Source: Prorocentrum cordatum (Eukaryota; Sar; Dinophyceae; Prorocentrales; Prorocentraceae). From it: a stretch of DNA of 45,000 nt. A program made the translations under genes and the position numbers. The DNA is taken from contig CAUYUJ010002110.1 in the NCBI GenBank assembly GCA_963575745.1, positions 15,001 through 60,000 on the forward strand. The letters are read 5' to 3'. The notes below the pieces were generated by a model. The model searched no databases and was not told the origin of the DNA. It saw nothing but the letters and a program-made list of their open reading frames with translations. Numbering within the stretch: position 1 is the first letter of the stretch; the number at the start of each line of letters is the position of its first letter. Of the stretch, positions 19,526 through 29,520 are shown in pieces.

Positions 19526-22270
19526 CCCCGTAAGGAGCTCCACCGAAGGCCCCAGTGCCCGCGCCCGCATGCGTCACCCACGCCCAATTCGGCACACCCC
19601 TCACACGTTTCGCGGCTCCATAGGGAGCTCCACCGAAGGCCCCAGTGCCCGCGCCCGCATGCGTCACCCACATCCATTTCGGCACACCCCTCACACGTTT
19701 CGTGGCTCCATAGGGAGCTCCACCGAAGGCCGCAGTGCCCGCGCCCCCATGCGTCACCCACACCCATTTCGGCACACCCCTCACACGTTTCGCGGCTCCA
19801 TAGGGAGCTCAGCCGAAGGCCCCAGTGCCCGCGCCCGCATGCGTCACCCACACCCATTTCGGCACACCCCTCACACGCTTCGTGGCTCCATAGGGAGCTC
19901 CGCCGAAGGCCCCAGTGCCCGCGCCCCGCATGCGTCACCCACACCATTCGGCACACCCCTCACACGTTTCGTGCTCCATAGAGAGCTCCGCCGAAGGCCC
20001 CAGTGCCCGCGCCCGCATGCGTACCCACACCCATTTCGGTACACCCCTCACACGTTTCGTGGCTCCATAGGGAGCTCCGCGAAGGCCCCAGTGCCCGCCC
20101 CGCATTTTCGGCACACCCCTCACACGTTTCGTGGCTCCATAGGGAGCTCCACCGAAGGCCCCAGTGCCCGCGGCCGCATGCGTCCCCACACCCATTTCGG
20201 CACACCCCTCACACGTTTCGTGGCTCCATAGGGAGCTCCACCGAAGGCCCCAGTGCCCGCGCCCGCATGCGTCACCCACACCCATTTCGGCACACCCCTC
20301 ACACGTTCGTGGCTCCATAGGGAGCTCCACCGAAGGCCCCAGTGCCCGCGGCCGCATGCGCCACCCACACCCATTTCGGCACACCCCTCACACGTTTCGT
20401 GGCTCCATAGGGAGCTCCACCGAAGGCCCCAGTGCCCGCGCCCGCATGCGTCACCCACACCTATTTCGGCACACCCCTCACACGTTTCGTGGCTCCATAG
20501 GGAGCTCCACCGAAGGCCCCAGTGCCCGCGCCCGCATGCGTCACCCACGCCCATTTCGGCACACCCCTCACACGTTTCGTGGCTCCATAGGGAGCTCCAC
20601 CGAAGGCCCCAGTGCCCGCGCCCGCATGCGTCACCCACACCCATTTCGGCACACCCCTCACACGTTTCGTGGCTCCATAGGGAGCTCCACCGAAGGCCCC
20701 AGTGCCCGCGGCCGCATGCGTCACCCACACCCATTTCGGCACACCCCTCACACGTTTCGTGGCCCCATAGGAGCTCCGCCGAAGGCCCCATTGCTTGCCG
20801 CCTCATGCGTCACCCACACACATTTCGCACACCCCTCACACGCTTCGTGGCCCCATTCCGTCAGCATGCGTCACCCACACCCAATTTTCGGCACACCCTC
20901 ACACGTTTCGTGGCCCCATAGGGAGCCCCACCGAAGGCCCCAGCGCTGCCGCCCGCATGCGTCCCGCACTCCCAATTCGGCACACCCCTCACACGCTTCG
21001 TGGCCCCATAGGGAGCCCCACAGAAGGCCCCAGTGCTGCCGCCCGCATGCGTCCCGCACACCCAATTCGGCCCACCACTTACGCGTTTCGTGGCCCCATA
21101 GGAAGCTCCACCGAAGGCCCCAGCGCTGCCGCCCGCATGCGTCACGCACACCCAATTCGGCACACCCCTCGCACATTTCGTGGCCCCATAGGGAGCTCCG
21201 CCGAAGGCCTCAGTGGCGGCGCTCACATGCGCATGCGCCCCGCGCACCCATTTCGGCACATCCCTGACAGGCTTCGTGGCCCCATCATCCACCGGAGGCC
21301 CCAGTGGCGGCGCTCACATGCGTCACCCACACCCACCCAATTCGGCGCACCCCTCACACGTTTCGTGGCCCCATAGGGAGCCCCACCGAAGGCTCCAGTG
21401 CTGCCGCCCGCGTGCGTCCCGCACACCCAATTCGGCACACCCCTCACACGTTTCGTGGCCCCATAGGGAGCCCCACAGAAGGCCCAGTGCTGCCGCCCGC
21501 ATGCGTCACCCACACCCAATTCGGCACACCCCTCACACGTTTCGTGGCCCCATAGGGAGCCCCACCGAAGGCCCCAGTGCTGCCGCCCGCATGCGTCCCG
21601 CACACCCAATTCGGCACACCCCTCACACGTTTCGTGGCCCCATAGGGAGCCCCACAGAAGGCCCCAGCGCTGCCGCCCGCATGCGTCCCGCACACCCAAT
21701 TCGGCACACCCCTTACGCGCTTCGTGGCCCCATAGGGAGCTCCACCGAAGGCCCCAGCGGCCGCGCTCACATGCGCCCCCGCCACCCATCCCGGCACGCC
21801 CCTCACGACAACAGGTTTCGTGGCCCCATAGGGAGCTCCACCGAAGGCGCCAGTGCTGCCGCCCGCATGCGTCGCCACCCGCACCCAATTCGGCACACCC
21901 CTCACGCGTTTCGTGGCCCCACAGAGAGCTGCGCCGAAGGCCCCAGCGGCGGCGCTCACATGCGTCCCCGCCGCACATCCCAGTACACCCCTCACGCGCT
22001 TCGTGGCCCCATAGGGAGCTCCACCGAAGGCCCCAGTAGCGGCGCTTACATGCGTCTCCGCCACCCATCCCGCCCCCCCCCCCGCATCAGCATCATGTTT
22101 CGGGGACCCATAGGGAGCTCCACTGGAGGCCCCAGTGGCGGCCCGCACATGCGTTTCCGCCACCCATGTCGGCACGCCCCGCGAGTGTTTCATGTCCCCA
22201 TAGGGAGCTTCGCCGAATGCCCCAGTGGCACCCATCTCGGCACACCCCTCACACGTTCCGTAATCCTATG
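19526..22270. repeat. 90-bp satellite, array 2 (about 30 monomers)
   Basis: Same monomer as array 1. The stretch 20200-20760 is almost perfect (period exactly 90). From about 20780 the monomers change to a GTGGCCCCATAGGGAGCCCC subtype, then to the GGCGGCGCTCACATGCG subtype. A marker monomer with CATCATCCACCGGAGGCCCC occurs at about 14668 in array 1 and 21281 here. The final monomers of both arrays share CATGTCCCCATAGGGAGCTT. The arrays are therefore copies of one array that later expanded or shrank. Confidence 0.95.
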
Positions 22271-23710
22271 GGGAGTTCCATTGAAGATGAAACCCGCAGC
22301 TGCGGCACTGACAACTGCATATGGTTGGGTTCTTCGCCAGGCTAATTCAAACTCCAGGCGTGCTCGTGTCATCTCTGCGGTGGCTGCAAGTATGTGCTCA
22401 CGTCCGTCAGGGGCTCGCTGGTCGTCGGGGTTCGCACGGCCTGGTTGAGTGCTGGATAATTGTGCCAAATGAGAAGCTGGGGGATCGATATGTTCGTCAT
22501 GTTCCTCGTGCGGTCACATGCGCAGATCGAAGTCCACGTTGTCGATCTCTGCGAAAGGATCTCTCTCCCCCTCGTCGGCCGTAGTCCAGCGTAGACGTGG
22601 TCCTTCGTCACTGAGGGCGTGTTCTCCATGCGCTGAAAAAGCTGGGGTTGGTGGTATTTCCATCAAAGTGTTGATGTTGACCCAGGCCTGGTCGCTCCTC
22701 CTGTTTCTTGTCTGAGCGTCCACCATGCCCCGGCCCAAACTTGGAATCTCGTTGCCTGGAGAAGTGTCCAGGTTCCAGAACAATAAGAGCCAATTCCGAT
22801 GGTACACCCCACTTTGGTCCGCAACGTCTGCCACGAGCTTTTCGCAACTTCTATGTCATTTGTCTGGCCAGAACTGAGGCCGTGATCTCCATGTTGTGGT
22901 TGCGACGCTTGATCATGGCTTCTTCTTCCAGGAAGTTTTTTATCATATCATTCATGTCAGGCATGTAGGTCGCGCCCATTCCTCCGTCTGATCCTCGTTG
23001 TGCTAGGTGTCCCTTCAGTTCGTCCAGCGACGGCCTGTGCGAAGAAATTGCATTGTAGAGCCTGTTGTTTCACGCCAGTTGATCTGCCAGACAGTAATCG
23101 TGCCAGCTTGTGAACTTCAGTTGCTGTCCTAAGAAACGTGTCTCCCTTAGTTCTTGATGGAGGCGTTCGCGGTGCGCGGCTCGGCGACGACGGGCCCAGC
23201 TTCGAAGCTGGGATGATATGCGTTTTATCCTCGCCAGGACATCCAAATCCTCATCAGTAAAATCAGGGAGATGGCCATAATAATTCCAATACTCAGCTGC
23301 CTCGAGTCGGCGTAGTTTTCTTTGTCTTACCAGGGATAAGCGTTCTTGCTGTAATCGATGTTCTGTTGTGTCCGTAGATTTTGGTTCCAATGATAAATGT
23401 CGGAGTCCAACCTCTTGCACTGCCTTCGCCCAGGGGCCGTAGAACTCATCAGTGTGTTGGTGTTGTGTGGCACATTCCGTGAAGAAATCCGCTTGTGCCT
23501 GCGTAGCTTGTTCCAACTCCCGATGGGCCCCCCCCCCCGTCCCATGCCCGCCTGGAGCGCCTTTGATAGTTCCTGGAAGTCCCATTTTTCCTTTGGTACC
23601 AGGGGGATCGGGATGGGGATCTCGTACTTCATGTCAAGAACCACTGGGGCGTGATCTCGGGGAGTGCTCTTTGGTATGAGTTGTAAGCTTCTTCCTGCCT
23701 GCCATGCCAC
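22271..23710 (-). pseudogene. Non-LTR retrotransposon ORF2: linker between endonuclease and RT, several frameshifts
   Basis: Minus-strand protein-like sequence runs through at least four frames. These read, in order: WDFQELSKALQAGM (23600s), QADFFTECATQHQH and SWHDYCLADQLA (23585-23070), KGHLAQRGSDGGMGATYMPD (about 23010-22950), GVYHRNWLLLFWNLDTSPGN (22834-22514), then QLLIWHNYPALNQAV, and ARLEFELAWRRTQPYAVVS running into the satellite. Shifts include one near 23070 and one around a run of C near 23525. Position and Arg-rich helical character (RLSLVRQRKLRRLEAAEYW) fit the linker of dinoflagellate LINE proteins, but no catalytic motif is present. The part from 22834 to 22514 is not something I recognise and could be foreign to the element. 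Confidence 0.55.
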
Positions 23711-23879
23711 ATTGCAATGTTTTATACCTGGTCCCAGGCCCTTTGGTATGGCGGAGACGTCCAGAGTAGCTTTGTCTCCCTGGGCCCCGTAGCAGGTAGG
23801 TCCTGAGATTGGCCAACAACGTCCCTGGTGACATAAATCCGGGGTCTATAAGCATATTCGAAAAAAAATCTCTCCCGCG

Positions 23880-24470
23880 GGGCCATTCGGTCGAAGATGA
23901 TGGGGCCCTCGCAGGTCTTGATATTTATCTACTGGTGTTCCATCTTCCCAAAGCCCGAATCCAGAATTGATATCTAGGCCGCAGTTTGGAGTACTTATCG
24001 CTCGTGTTTGTTCGAGTCGCTGTCTCATATATTTCATGACCGTCGTCGCCGCCTGTACATGTGCTCGTTTTTTTTGTCCACTCGCATAAACAGGTGGGGG
24101 GTATGCACATGTAGCCGTAATATCTATGCTTCCACTTTTGATTCGTACCTCGCCATATCTGCCTGCAGTACTTCGGGGGCCCGCATGTGCAGCATACGCG
24201 TGTTGACGTTCGAGGTGGCGGCTTAATATTATGCGCGCTCCTGCGCTATTGTTGCTGAAGGGAGCCCGTTGCCATCCAAACTGTTTTGCTAGAACCGTGT
24301 TTCCAATATTCTCTGTATGATAATCCCGGCCTGACCACTCTTTCACCCTCGTCCCTGGTAGTAACATCAGGTCGCAGTTCATGGTCTCTGCGATCTCTCT
24401 CAAACGGCCTGCGGGCACGAGGGAGAGGGGGCTGTAGAGGGCGATACGCAGAATACCCACCATCAGCCTC
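23880..24470 (-). pseudogene. Non-LTR retrotransposon endonuclease domain (EEP/AP-type)
   Basis: In the minus frame that starts at 24973, retrotransposon sequence begins at about residue 171 (24463): GRLREIAETMNCDLMLLPGT, then NTVLAKQFGWQRAPF, GARIILSRHLERQ, GRYGEVRIKSGSIDITATCA and GLDINSGFGLWEDGTPV. Known: EEP endonucleases of LINEs show a Leu/Gly-Thr-Arg segment after the first strand pair and a GDxN motif; LDINSGFG corresponds to the latter. The domain would nick the target DNA. The C-terminal His motif is not visible before the stop at 23846, and the linker continues in other frames, so this copy is broken. The upstream 170 codons of the frame are minisatellite and a GGA run (24598-24635), not protein. 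Confidence 0.75.
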
Positions 24471-24597
24471 CCGTGTAGGCTCGCCAGATGCAGTGGTGGC
24501 CGAGCCAGGCTGGTGAAGGTGAATGATCGCTGGGTCTCTCTGGGGCCTTTCGGGTCGCTGCCGCTGCGGAATGTTGGTTCGGGAGGACATGGCAGCT

Positions 24598-24635
24598 GGA
24601 GGAGGAGGAGGAGGAGGAGGAGGAGGAGGAGGAAG
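24598..24635. repeat. (GGA)n microsatellite
   Basis: GGAGGAGGA run just upstream of the endonuclease domain on its coding strand. Confidence 0.9.
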
Positions 24636-24779
24636 GGGATCCGCCGACCCCCGCCTGCCGAGGGTGAGAAGTCGTGTGAGACATTTGGCTGCCCCCTTCC
24701 CCCTTCCCCCCTCCCCTGAGAACCAACATGACATTCTACGGGGGGGTTTGGGGAAGGCGGGGGGCACGAGCTCGTCAAC

Positions 24780-25200
24780 GAACCCCTGGGGCTCCGTAGC
24801 CCCCCAAACGCCCCAAGACAGCCTAACAGGGCCCAGACAGAGCGCCAAGACAGTCGAAGAAAGCGTCGTGACGGCCCACGCCGATCCAAGATGGCCTCAA
24901 GATGGCCCACAAGGCTCCCAAGACAGCCCCAAAGCGCCTCCAGAGGATCGCCGAAAAGGGCCCAAGAGGCCAAAATGATCCCATCCCCTTCGGCAAACGT
25001 GCATTGTCAACACATTCGCATTTTACGTCTTGACAGCGCACACGACGGCCCAAGTGGCCCCCAAGACCGTCCCAAGATGGCCCATGAAGCCTCCAAGAAA
25101 GCCAAACACAGCCCCAGAGCCCCCCCAAGGCGGCCCAAGACAGCCCCTGGAGGGCCCCAAGTGGGCATCAAGAGAGCCCAAGAGGGGAACTACAAACTAC
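24780..25200. repeat. Degenerate GCCCAAGATGGCC minisatellite
   Basis: Imperfect words such as CCCAAGACAGCC and CCAAGATGGCC, as at 3688-4405. It borders the 5' side of the retrotransposon endonuclease. Confidence 0.75.
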
Positions 25201-25392
25201 CATGTCGAGCCCTTCCCATCAAGATGGCCCCTCGAGCCTCAACATCCACGATCGTCTCAAACATTCACTGCTTGTGGGTGTCGGCGGAATGGCGTAAGTC
25301 ATTTGGATATGGAGGATTAGGAAGAGGAGGGGGAATTTACTTGATCAGAGAATGGAGGGGGATTACTTGATCAGAGAGCGGAGGGGGGAGGT
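25201..25392. other. Unassigned spacer
   Basis: Includes a duplicated ACTTGATCAGAGAA/ACTTGATCAGAGAG word at 25339-25380. No gene seen. Confidence 0.35.
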
Positions 25393-25545
25393 AGCGATGG
25401 CGATCGCTTGGGGGAGGAATGGGAGGCGGAGGAGTAGCGATGTTGATCGCTCAGGGGAGGTAGCGGTAGCGATCGCTCGTGGAAGGGAGACGACGACAGG
25501 AAATGGCAGCGATAGTTGGGGGAGGTAGCGATGGCCATCGCTTGA
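25393..25545. repeat. GTAGCGATGGCGATCGCT minisatellite, array 2
   Basis: Four to five copies of about 35-45 bp built on GTAGCGATGGCGATCGCT with GGGGGAGG spacers; related to 9505-9618. Confidence 0.8.
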
Positions 25546-25784
25546 ACACGCACTGCTAAGGTTCTGGCAACGAATATAATCCACGCAAGTCGAGCACCGT
25601 GCATCATTTTGATATCACGTTGGTATCCTGCGTATCTGTTTCCCGCCGGGCCAGGATAAAAAGAACGCAATTATCATAGATGAACGAAATTGAAAAAACA
25701 ACGAATAACAACGTGATAACATAATGATGCCAACAATGCGGTCATGCGACAAACTATAAGATGCGTCATTGTAATGTCGTTGTT

Positions 25785-26060
25785 GTAGGATGTTATCCGT
25801 GTGATATTCATCTCGGGAGCGGCCAAGAGGGGGGTGTCCAAGAGGGGGGGGTGCAAATCATGACCGGAGGCATGTGCGCGGCCCAGCGGGGGGGCCAGGG
25901 ACGTAATTAAATAAGAAGAGGCGCCATGAAATCTGGGGAGGTATCATGGCTACAGCCATGATATCCATCCCTCTAGTCATCACCCCCCTCTTTGCCGCTC
26001 CCGAGCATTTGCTACCAATTGATATCATTATGTGGCCGGGGAACATGAGAGATCAACGGA
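25785..26060. mobile_element. Foldback element with central perfect hairpin
   Basis: Left arm CTCGGGAGCGGCCAAGAGGG (near 25811) faces right arm TCTTTGCCGCTCCCGAG (near 25990-26006). Weaker pairing (GTTATCCGT and ACGGATAAC) extends outwards. In the middle, ATCATGGC-TACA-GCCATGAT at 25943-25962 is a perfect hairpin. No coding capacity. Confidence 0.65.
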
Positions 26061-26154
26061 TAACAAACGATAGCAAAAGGGTAGCAGATAGACTACACAT
26101 GATAGCACTGCGCTGCTTACATGAGTTAGGCTACTTCGGCGTTCAAGTATCTCG

Positions 26155-26330
26155 TCCTCCACCTATTCCTCCTCCTCCTCCTCCTCCTCCTCCTCCTCCT
26201 CCTCCTCCTCCTCCCTCCCCCACCTCCTCCTCCCTCCCCCTCCTCCTCCCTCCCCCTTTTCCTCCCTCCCCCTTCTCCTCCTCCTTCTCCTCCTCCAATT
26301 CCTTCTCCTCCTCCTCCTCCAGATCCTCCC
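26155..26330. repeat. (TCC)n microsatellite
   Basis: CTCCTC repeats with CCCTCCCC variants. Confidence 0.95.
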
Positions 26331-26650
26331 CCTCCCGAGCGATCCCCCCGCCCTGCAGCTTTCTTGGATCTCCGCGCGGACGTCTTGAGACATGACGGTT
26401 CGGATCTCCGCGCGGACTTGTTGACCCGGCGCTGAGCCCCCCCGGCGGAGAAGGCGGAGGCGCAGCGGAAGGAGGAGGAGGAACAGAAGAAGGAGAAGCA
26501 GGACAAGAAGGCTGAGAATAAGAAGAAAGAGAACACAAAGGGGAAGCAGGACAAGACGAAGAAGAAGAAGAAGGAGAAGAAGGACAATCATAAAAAGGAT
26601 AAGCATACACATAAGCATCCTCAGGAGAAGAGAGAGAGAGAGAGAGCGGC
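26331..26650. repeat. CCGCGCGGAC family G remnant and purine-rich tract
   Basis: TTGGATCTCCGCGCGGAC and CGGATCTCCGCGCGGACTTG near 26369 and 26400 match the arms of the foldback at 27488-27672. GGAGGCG and AGAAGAAG-rich sequence follows, ending in GA repeats near 26630-26645. Confidence 0.6.
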
Positions 26651-27425
26651 GCGGAACCCTCACTTCGCCTCCACCCCCACCTCCCCTGAAGCGACATACT
26701 TATACATACTGATACATCAATAATCGTTGTCGCTTGAGTAACTTACAGGGCAGTTTTCAATACATCGGATCTTGAAACAAATATAGAATGTTTAATACAT
26801 GATTATATGTATAAATAAATTCATGCGTGAACTTATCGTTGCATTTAATACTAAATCCATGCATTTTAAATGCATGATCCGCACGCGGAGCATGTATTTT
26901 AAACGGCACTGTACGACGGCAACTTACGCAAGCAACATGACAAGTGACATATGTGCAGCCCCAAGTCGCAGATCTAAGCAGCTCAGACACTGGAGATACG
27001 TGCAGCTGTGGTGCACATCGCAATCATGAGAGGCTCCGATCTCCCAACGAGACATTTTTGGTTCCCGCAGCACGGAACAAACATTGCACTGCAACATTGC
27101 TGGAATAAGCCGGGACGGAAGCCCTGAGCGTTAGACCCGGACAAAGGCCCGCAGCCTGCAGCGCAGCAGAAAAGACACCCTCACTGGATGACCAACTCTG
27201 CCTCTGCAGGAGTGGGTGCCATTCCGTCGACTGGCCCATGTCCTTTCTGGTCAGTCCGTGTCCTGGGCGCCCAGGGCCTGACCTCCTTGGGAGCGAGCTT
27301 GCGGGGGCGAAACATGGAGGGGCAGGGAGGGGGGGGGAGAACGATGCCATTTTCGGGCCCTGAGGGCCCCCTCTTGTGCTCCGAAGGGCTCCTTTCTCCA
27401 GCCCCCGCTGCCCCTCATTGGTCTA
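26651..27425. other. AT-richer low-copy segment, no gene seen
   Basis: Contains a 19-bp palindrome, CATGCATTTTAAATGCATG, at 26858-26876. The rest is ordinary sequence without a convincing frame. Confidence 0.5.
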
Positions 27426-27672
27426 GAAGCAGAAGGAGAAGAAGCAGAAGAAGAAGACGAAGAAGAAGAAGACGAAGAAGAAGTAGAGGAAACGCCATAA
27501 ACATAAGTTTTCGATACTCCGCGCGGATTTCTTGGATCCGCGCTGGACCCCCCCACCCTGGCGCGCGTAGCGCGCCAGGAGCGGCGACGGAGGCGCCGCA
27601 GGGGTAGGGGGGGAGCAGCGCGGATCCTTGAAATCCGCGCGGAGCGCCAACACTTTCTGTTTATGGCGTGTT
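27426..27672. mobile_element. Foldback element family G, copy 2, with AGA microsatellite at its left
   Basis: Outer arms GAAACGCCATAAACATAAG (27489) and CTGTTTATGGCGTGTTC (to about 27672) are inverted. Inner arms CCGCGCGGATTTCTTGGATC and GATCCTTGAAATCCGCGCGG pair with few mismatches. At the centre is a perfect CTGGCGCGC-GTA-GCGCGCCAG hairpin (27558-27578). An AGA-rich tract fills 27426-27487. Related sequence lies at 6275-6430 and 26331-26430. Confidence 0.75.
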
Positions 27673-27778
27673 CTCTTCTTCGATTACTGGCGTCACTGAT
27701 GCATCGGCGATGCGGCGCGATCCTCTGACCCTATCTACTCCGACCCCGTCTAGGCGGCCTAGAATTTATCAACCCCCT

Positions 27779-27966
27779 TCCCAGAGATCCGATGTCGTGA
27801 TTTTTTCAATGTGGGGCCCCCGGAAGTCTCGACCCATTCGCAAGGATCGGCTCTTCATCCAGAATCGTTTCTTGACGGTCCCCAGGCCCGGTAAGGGCCC
27901 CAAGAGGCCGAACGCTGCGAAAAACCTCCGTCGTGATTTTCGGGCAATGCGTTGGATCTCTGGGCT
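27779..27966. mobile_element. TIR element family C, copy 2
   Basis: Starts CCAGAGATCCGATGTCGTGA and ends GCGTTGGATCTCTGGG, inverted relative to each other. The interior has TCTTGACGGTCCCCAGGCCC and GAGGCCGAAC. Opposite orientation to the copies at 8050 and 30268. Confidence 0.8.
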
Positions 27967-28168
27967 GCGCGTCCTCCGACTCACCGTTTCCGAAAATGTC
28001 CCTTGAAAATGGAAACGGCAAAGAAACGGCGACCGGAAACGGCTCCAAGATTGGAGCCGGAGCGGGAACCCGTACAAGAACGGCGGCGGAACCGGCAAGA
28101 AAAAACGGCGTCGGAAAAAGCAAAAAAACGGCGAAACGGAACCGGCAAAATAATGGCCCTGTCGGTCC

Positions 28169-28357
28169 CATAGATCCGATGTCGTGATTTTTTCGATATA
28201 TACGGGGTCCCGAGAAAACTCGAGCCCTTCCCCAAGACCGGTTTTTCATCCTGAGTCGTTTTTTGACGGTCCTGGGGCCCGGCGAGGGTCCCTAGGGGCC
28301 GAAAACTGTGAAAAAAAACCGGCGTCGTGATTGTTTCAAGACGTTGGATCTCTGGGT
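28169..28357. mobile_element. TIR element family C, copy 3
   Basis: Starts CCCATAGATCCGATGTCGTG (one change in the TIR) and ends GACGTTGGATCTCTGGG. The interior matches copy 2 (TTTTTGACGGTCCTGGGGCC). Only about 200 bp separate the two copies; that spacer is rich in CGGAA/CGGCA words. Confidence 0.8.
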
Positions 28358-28375
28358 TTCTGGGGCCCTCTGAGC

Positions 28376-28563
28376 TCCTGCCCAGGGGGGGCGGGGCGCG
28401 CCACCTCCTCCTCCTCCTCCTCCTCCTCCTCTTCCTCCTCCTCCTCCTCCTCCTCCTCCCTCTCCTCTTCCTCCTCCTTCTCCTCCTCTTCCTCCTCTTC
28501 CTCCTCCCTCTCCTCTTCCTCCTCCTCTTCCTCCCTGCCCAGGGGGGGCGGGGCGCGCCACCC
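28376..28563. repeat. TCC microsatellite bracketed by a 27-bp direct repeat
   Basis: GCCCAGGGGGGGCGGGGCGC starts at about 28380 and again at about 28538, each followed by GCCACC. TCC/TTCC repeats fill the space between. Confidence 0.85.
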
Positions 28564-28580
28564 GGCTAGCCGCGCCAGGC

Positions 28581-28611
28581 GCCTCCCGGCGGGCTAGGCC
28601 CGCCGGGAGGC
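28581..28611. other. Perfect 14-bp stem hairpin with 3-nt loop
   Basis: GCCTCCCGGCGGGC, TAG, GCCCGCCGGGAGGC. Very stable on either strand. No following T-run, so it is not a bacterial-type terminator; it may be the core of a lost foldback element. Confidence 0.8.
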
Positions 28612-28736
28612 CCTGCGGCAGCCGGCGGAGGTCCGCGAAGGGCAGCGGGGCCAGCCTCCGGGGGCGCGTTCCGGGGGCGTCCGCGGAAGGTTCTTCTGCG
28701 CAGCACGTCGCGCAGAATCTTTCGGGGGTTGTCTTC

Positions 28737-28905
28737 CCCCTCCTCCTCCTCCTCCTCCTGCTCCTCCTCCTCCTCCTCCTCCTCCTCCTCCCTCCTCCCT
28801 CCTCCTCCTCCCCCTTCTGCTCCTCCTCTCCCTCGTCCTCCTTCTCCTTCTCCTCCTTCCCCTCCTCCTCCTCCTCCTCCTCCTCCTCCTCCTCCTCCTC
28901 CTGAA
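28737..28905. repeat. (TCC)n microsatellite
   Basis: CTCCTC repeats with TTCTCC variants. Confidence 0.95.
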
Positions 28906-28945
28906 TGTGCATCTGGCCCAGGGTGCCCCCAGCTTTTTGCTTGGT

Positions 28946-29145
28946 TGGCCCAAGAGGGGGTCCAGCTGACAGAGGGTGGTGCAATAGGCTTGGGGCACTA
29001 GTATTGCAAGTGCATTGCGCCAGAGACTTGGATTGCAATGTATTGGAACGAACGCATTGCATGCGAAAACCCAACAATACATGTACGTGCCGGAATTCAA
29101 ATATGTTGCACCACCCCCTTGTCGCTAACCCCTTTTTTTGACCAG
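28946..29145. mobile_element. Foldback element family F, shorter copy
   Basis: Left arm GGGGGTCCAGCTGACAGAGG and GGTGGTGCAATA face right arm GTTGCACCACCCCCTTGTCG. Internal ATTGCA-rich sequence matches the longer copy at 37868-38208. Confidence 0.75.
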
Positions 29146-29146
29146 G

Positions 29147-29367
29147 GACCGACCGTCCCGGCATTCCTATAGGCCTACCACGAATTATTCTTAGAACCCA
29201 AAATGTTTAAAGAACAATACATTGATCTTAGAACATGGACCCGATGTGATAACATAAGACAGTCCCAGCCCGACATGTTCTAAGAACATCTCGTGGAAAC
29301 CACAAGGTTCGTAGAACATTGTTTGGTGGGCCTATAGGCGAGCCAGGACGCTTCGCCACCGCTTGAT
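29147..29367. mobile_element. TIR element family E, copy 1
   Basis: Left end GACCGACCGTCCCGGCATTC with CCTATAGGCCTACC; right end GGTGGGCCTATAGGCGAGCC and AGGACGCTTCGCCACC. TTAGAAC words recur inside. Matches 36862-37314 and 42271-42485. It starts two bases after the family F element ends. Confidence 0.7.
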
Positions 29368-29520
29368 TTTTGGGTTAGCAAGCTTTTCGCCCCATTTTGG
29401 AGCCCCTGGGGCCCCCTGGGCCTGGTTGAGGGGCGCTCTGGAGGCCATGCGGGGCCTCCTTGGACACCCTGGGGGCACCTTGGGGCCGAGAGCACTCCTC
29501 TGTCCCATCGCGCTGGCCAT
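29368..29520. repeat. Dispersed CCCTGGGGCC repeat, partner of 40080-40205
   Basis: Shares AGCTTTTCGC, TTTTGGA, GAGGGGCGCTCTGGAGGCC, GGCCTCCTTG and CACCTTGGGGCC words with 40080-40205 in the same orientation. Confidence 0.65.

Noticed and set aside
20164-21267. 367-codon frame with a 30-residue repeat (and similar frames on both strands of both 90-bp arrays)
   Set aside because: The 90-bp period keeps any frame open. Frames exist on both strands, and monomers carry frameshifting indels, so coding is not selected.
28581-28611. Rho-independent terminator
   Set aside because: The hairpin has no T-run on either side and the context is eukaryotic.
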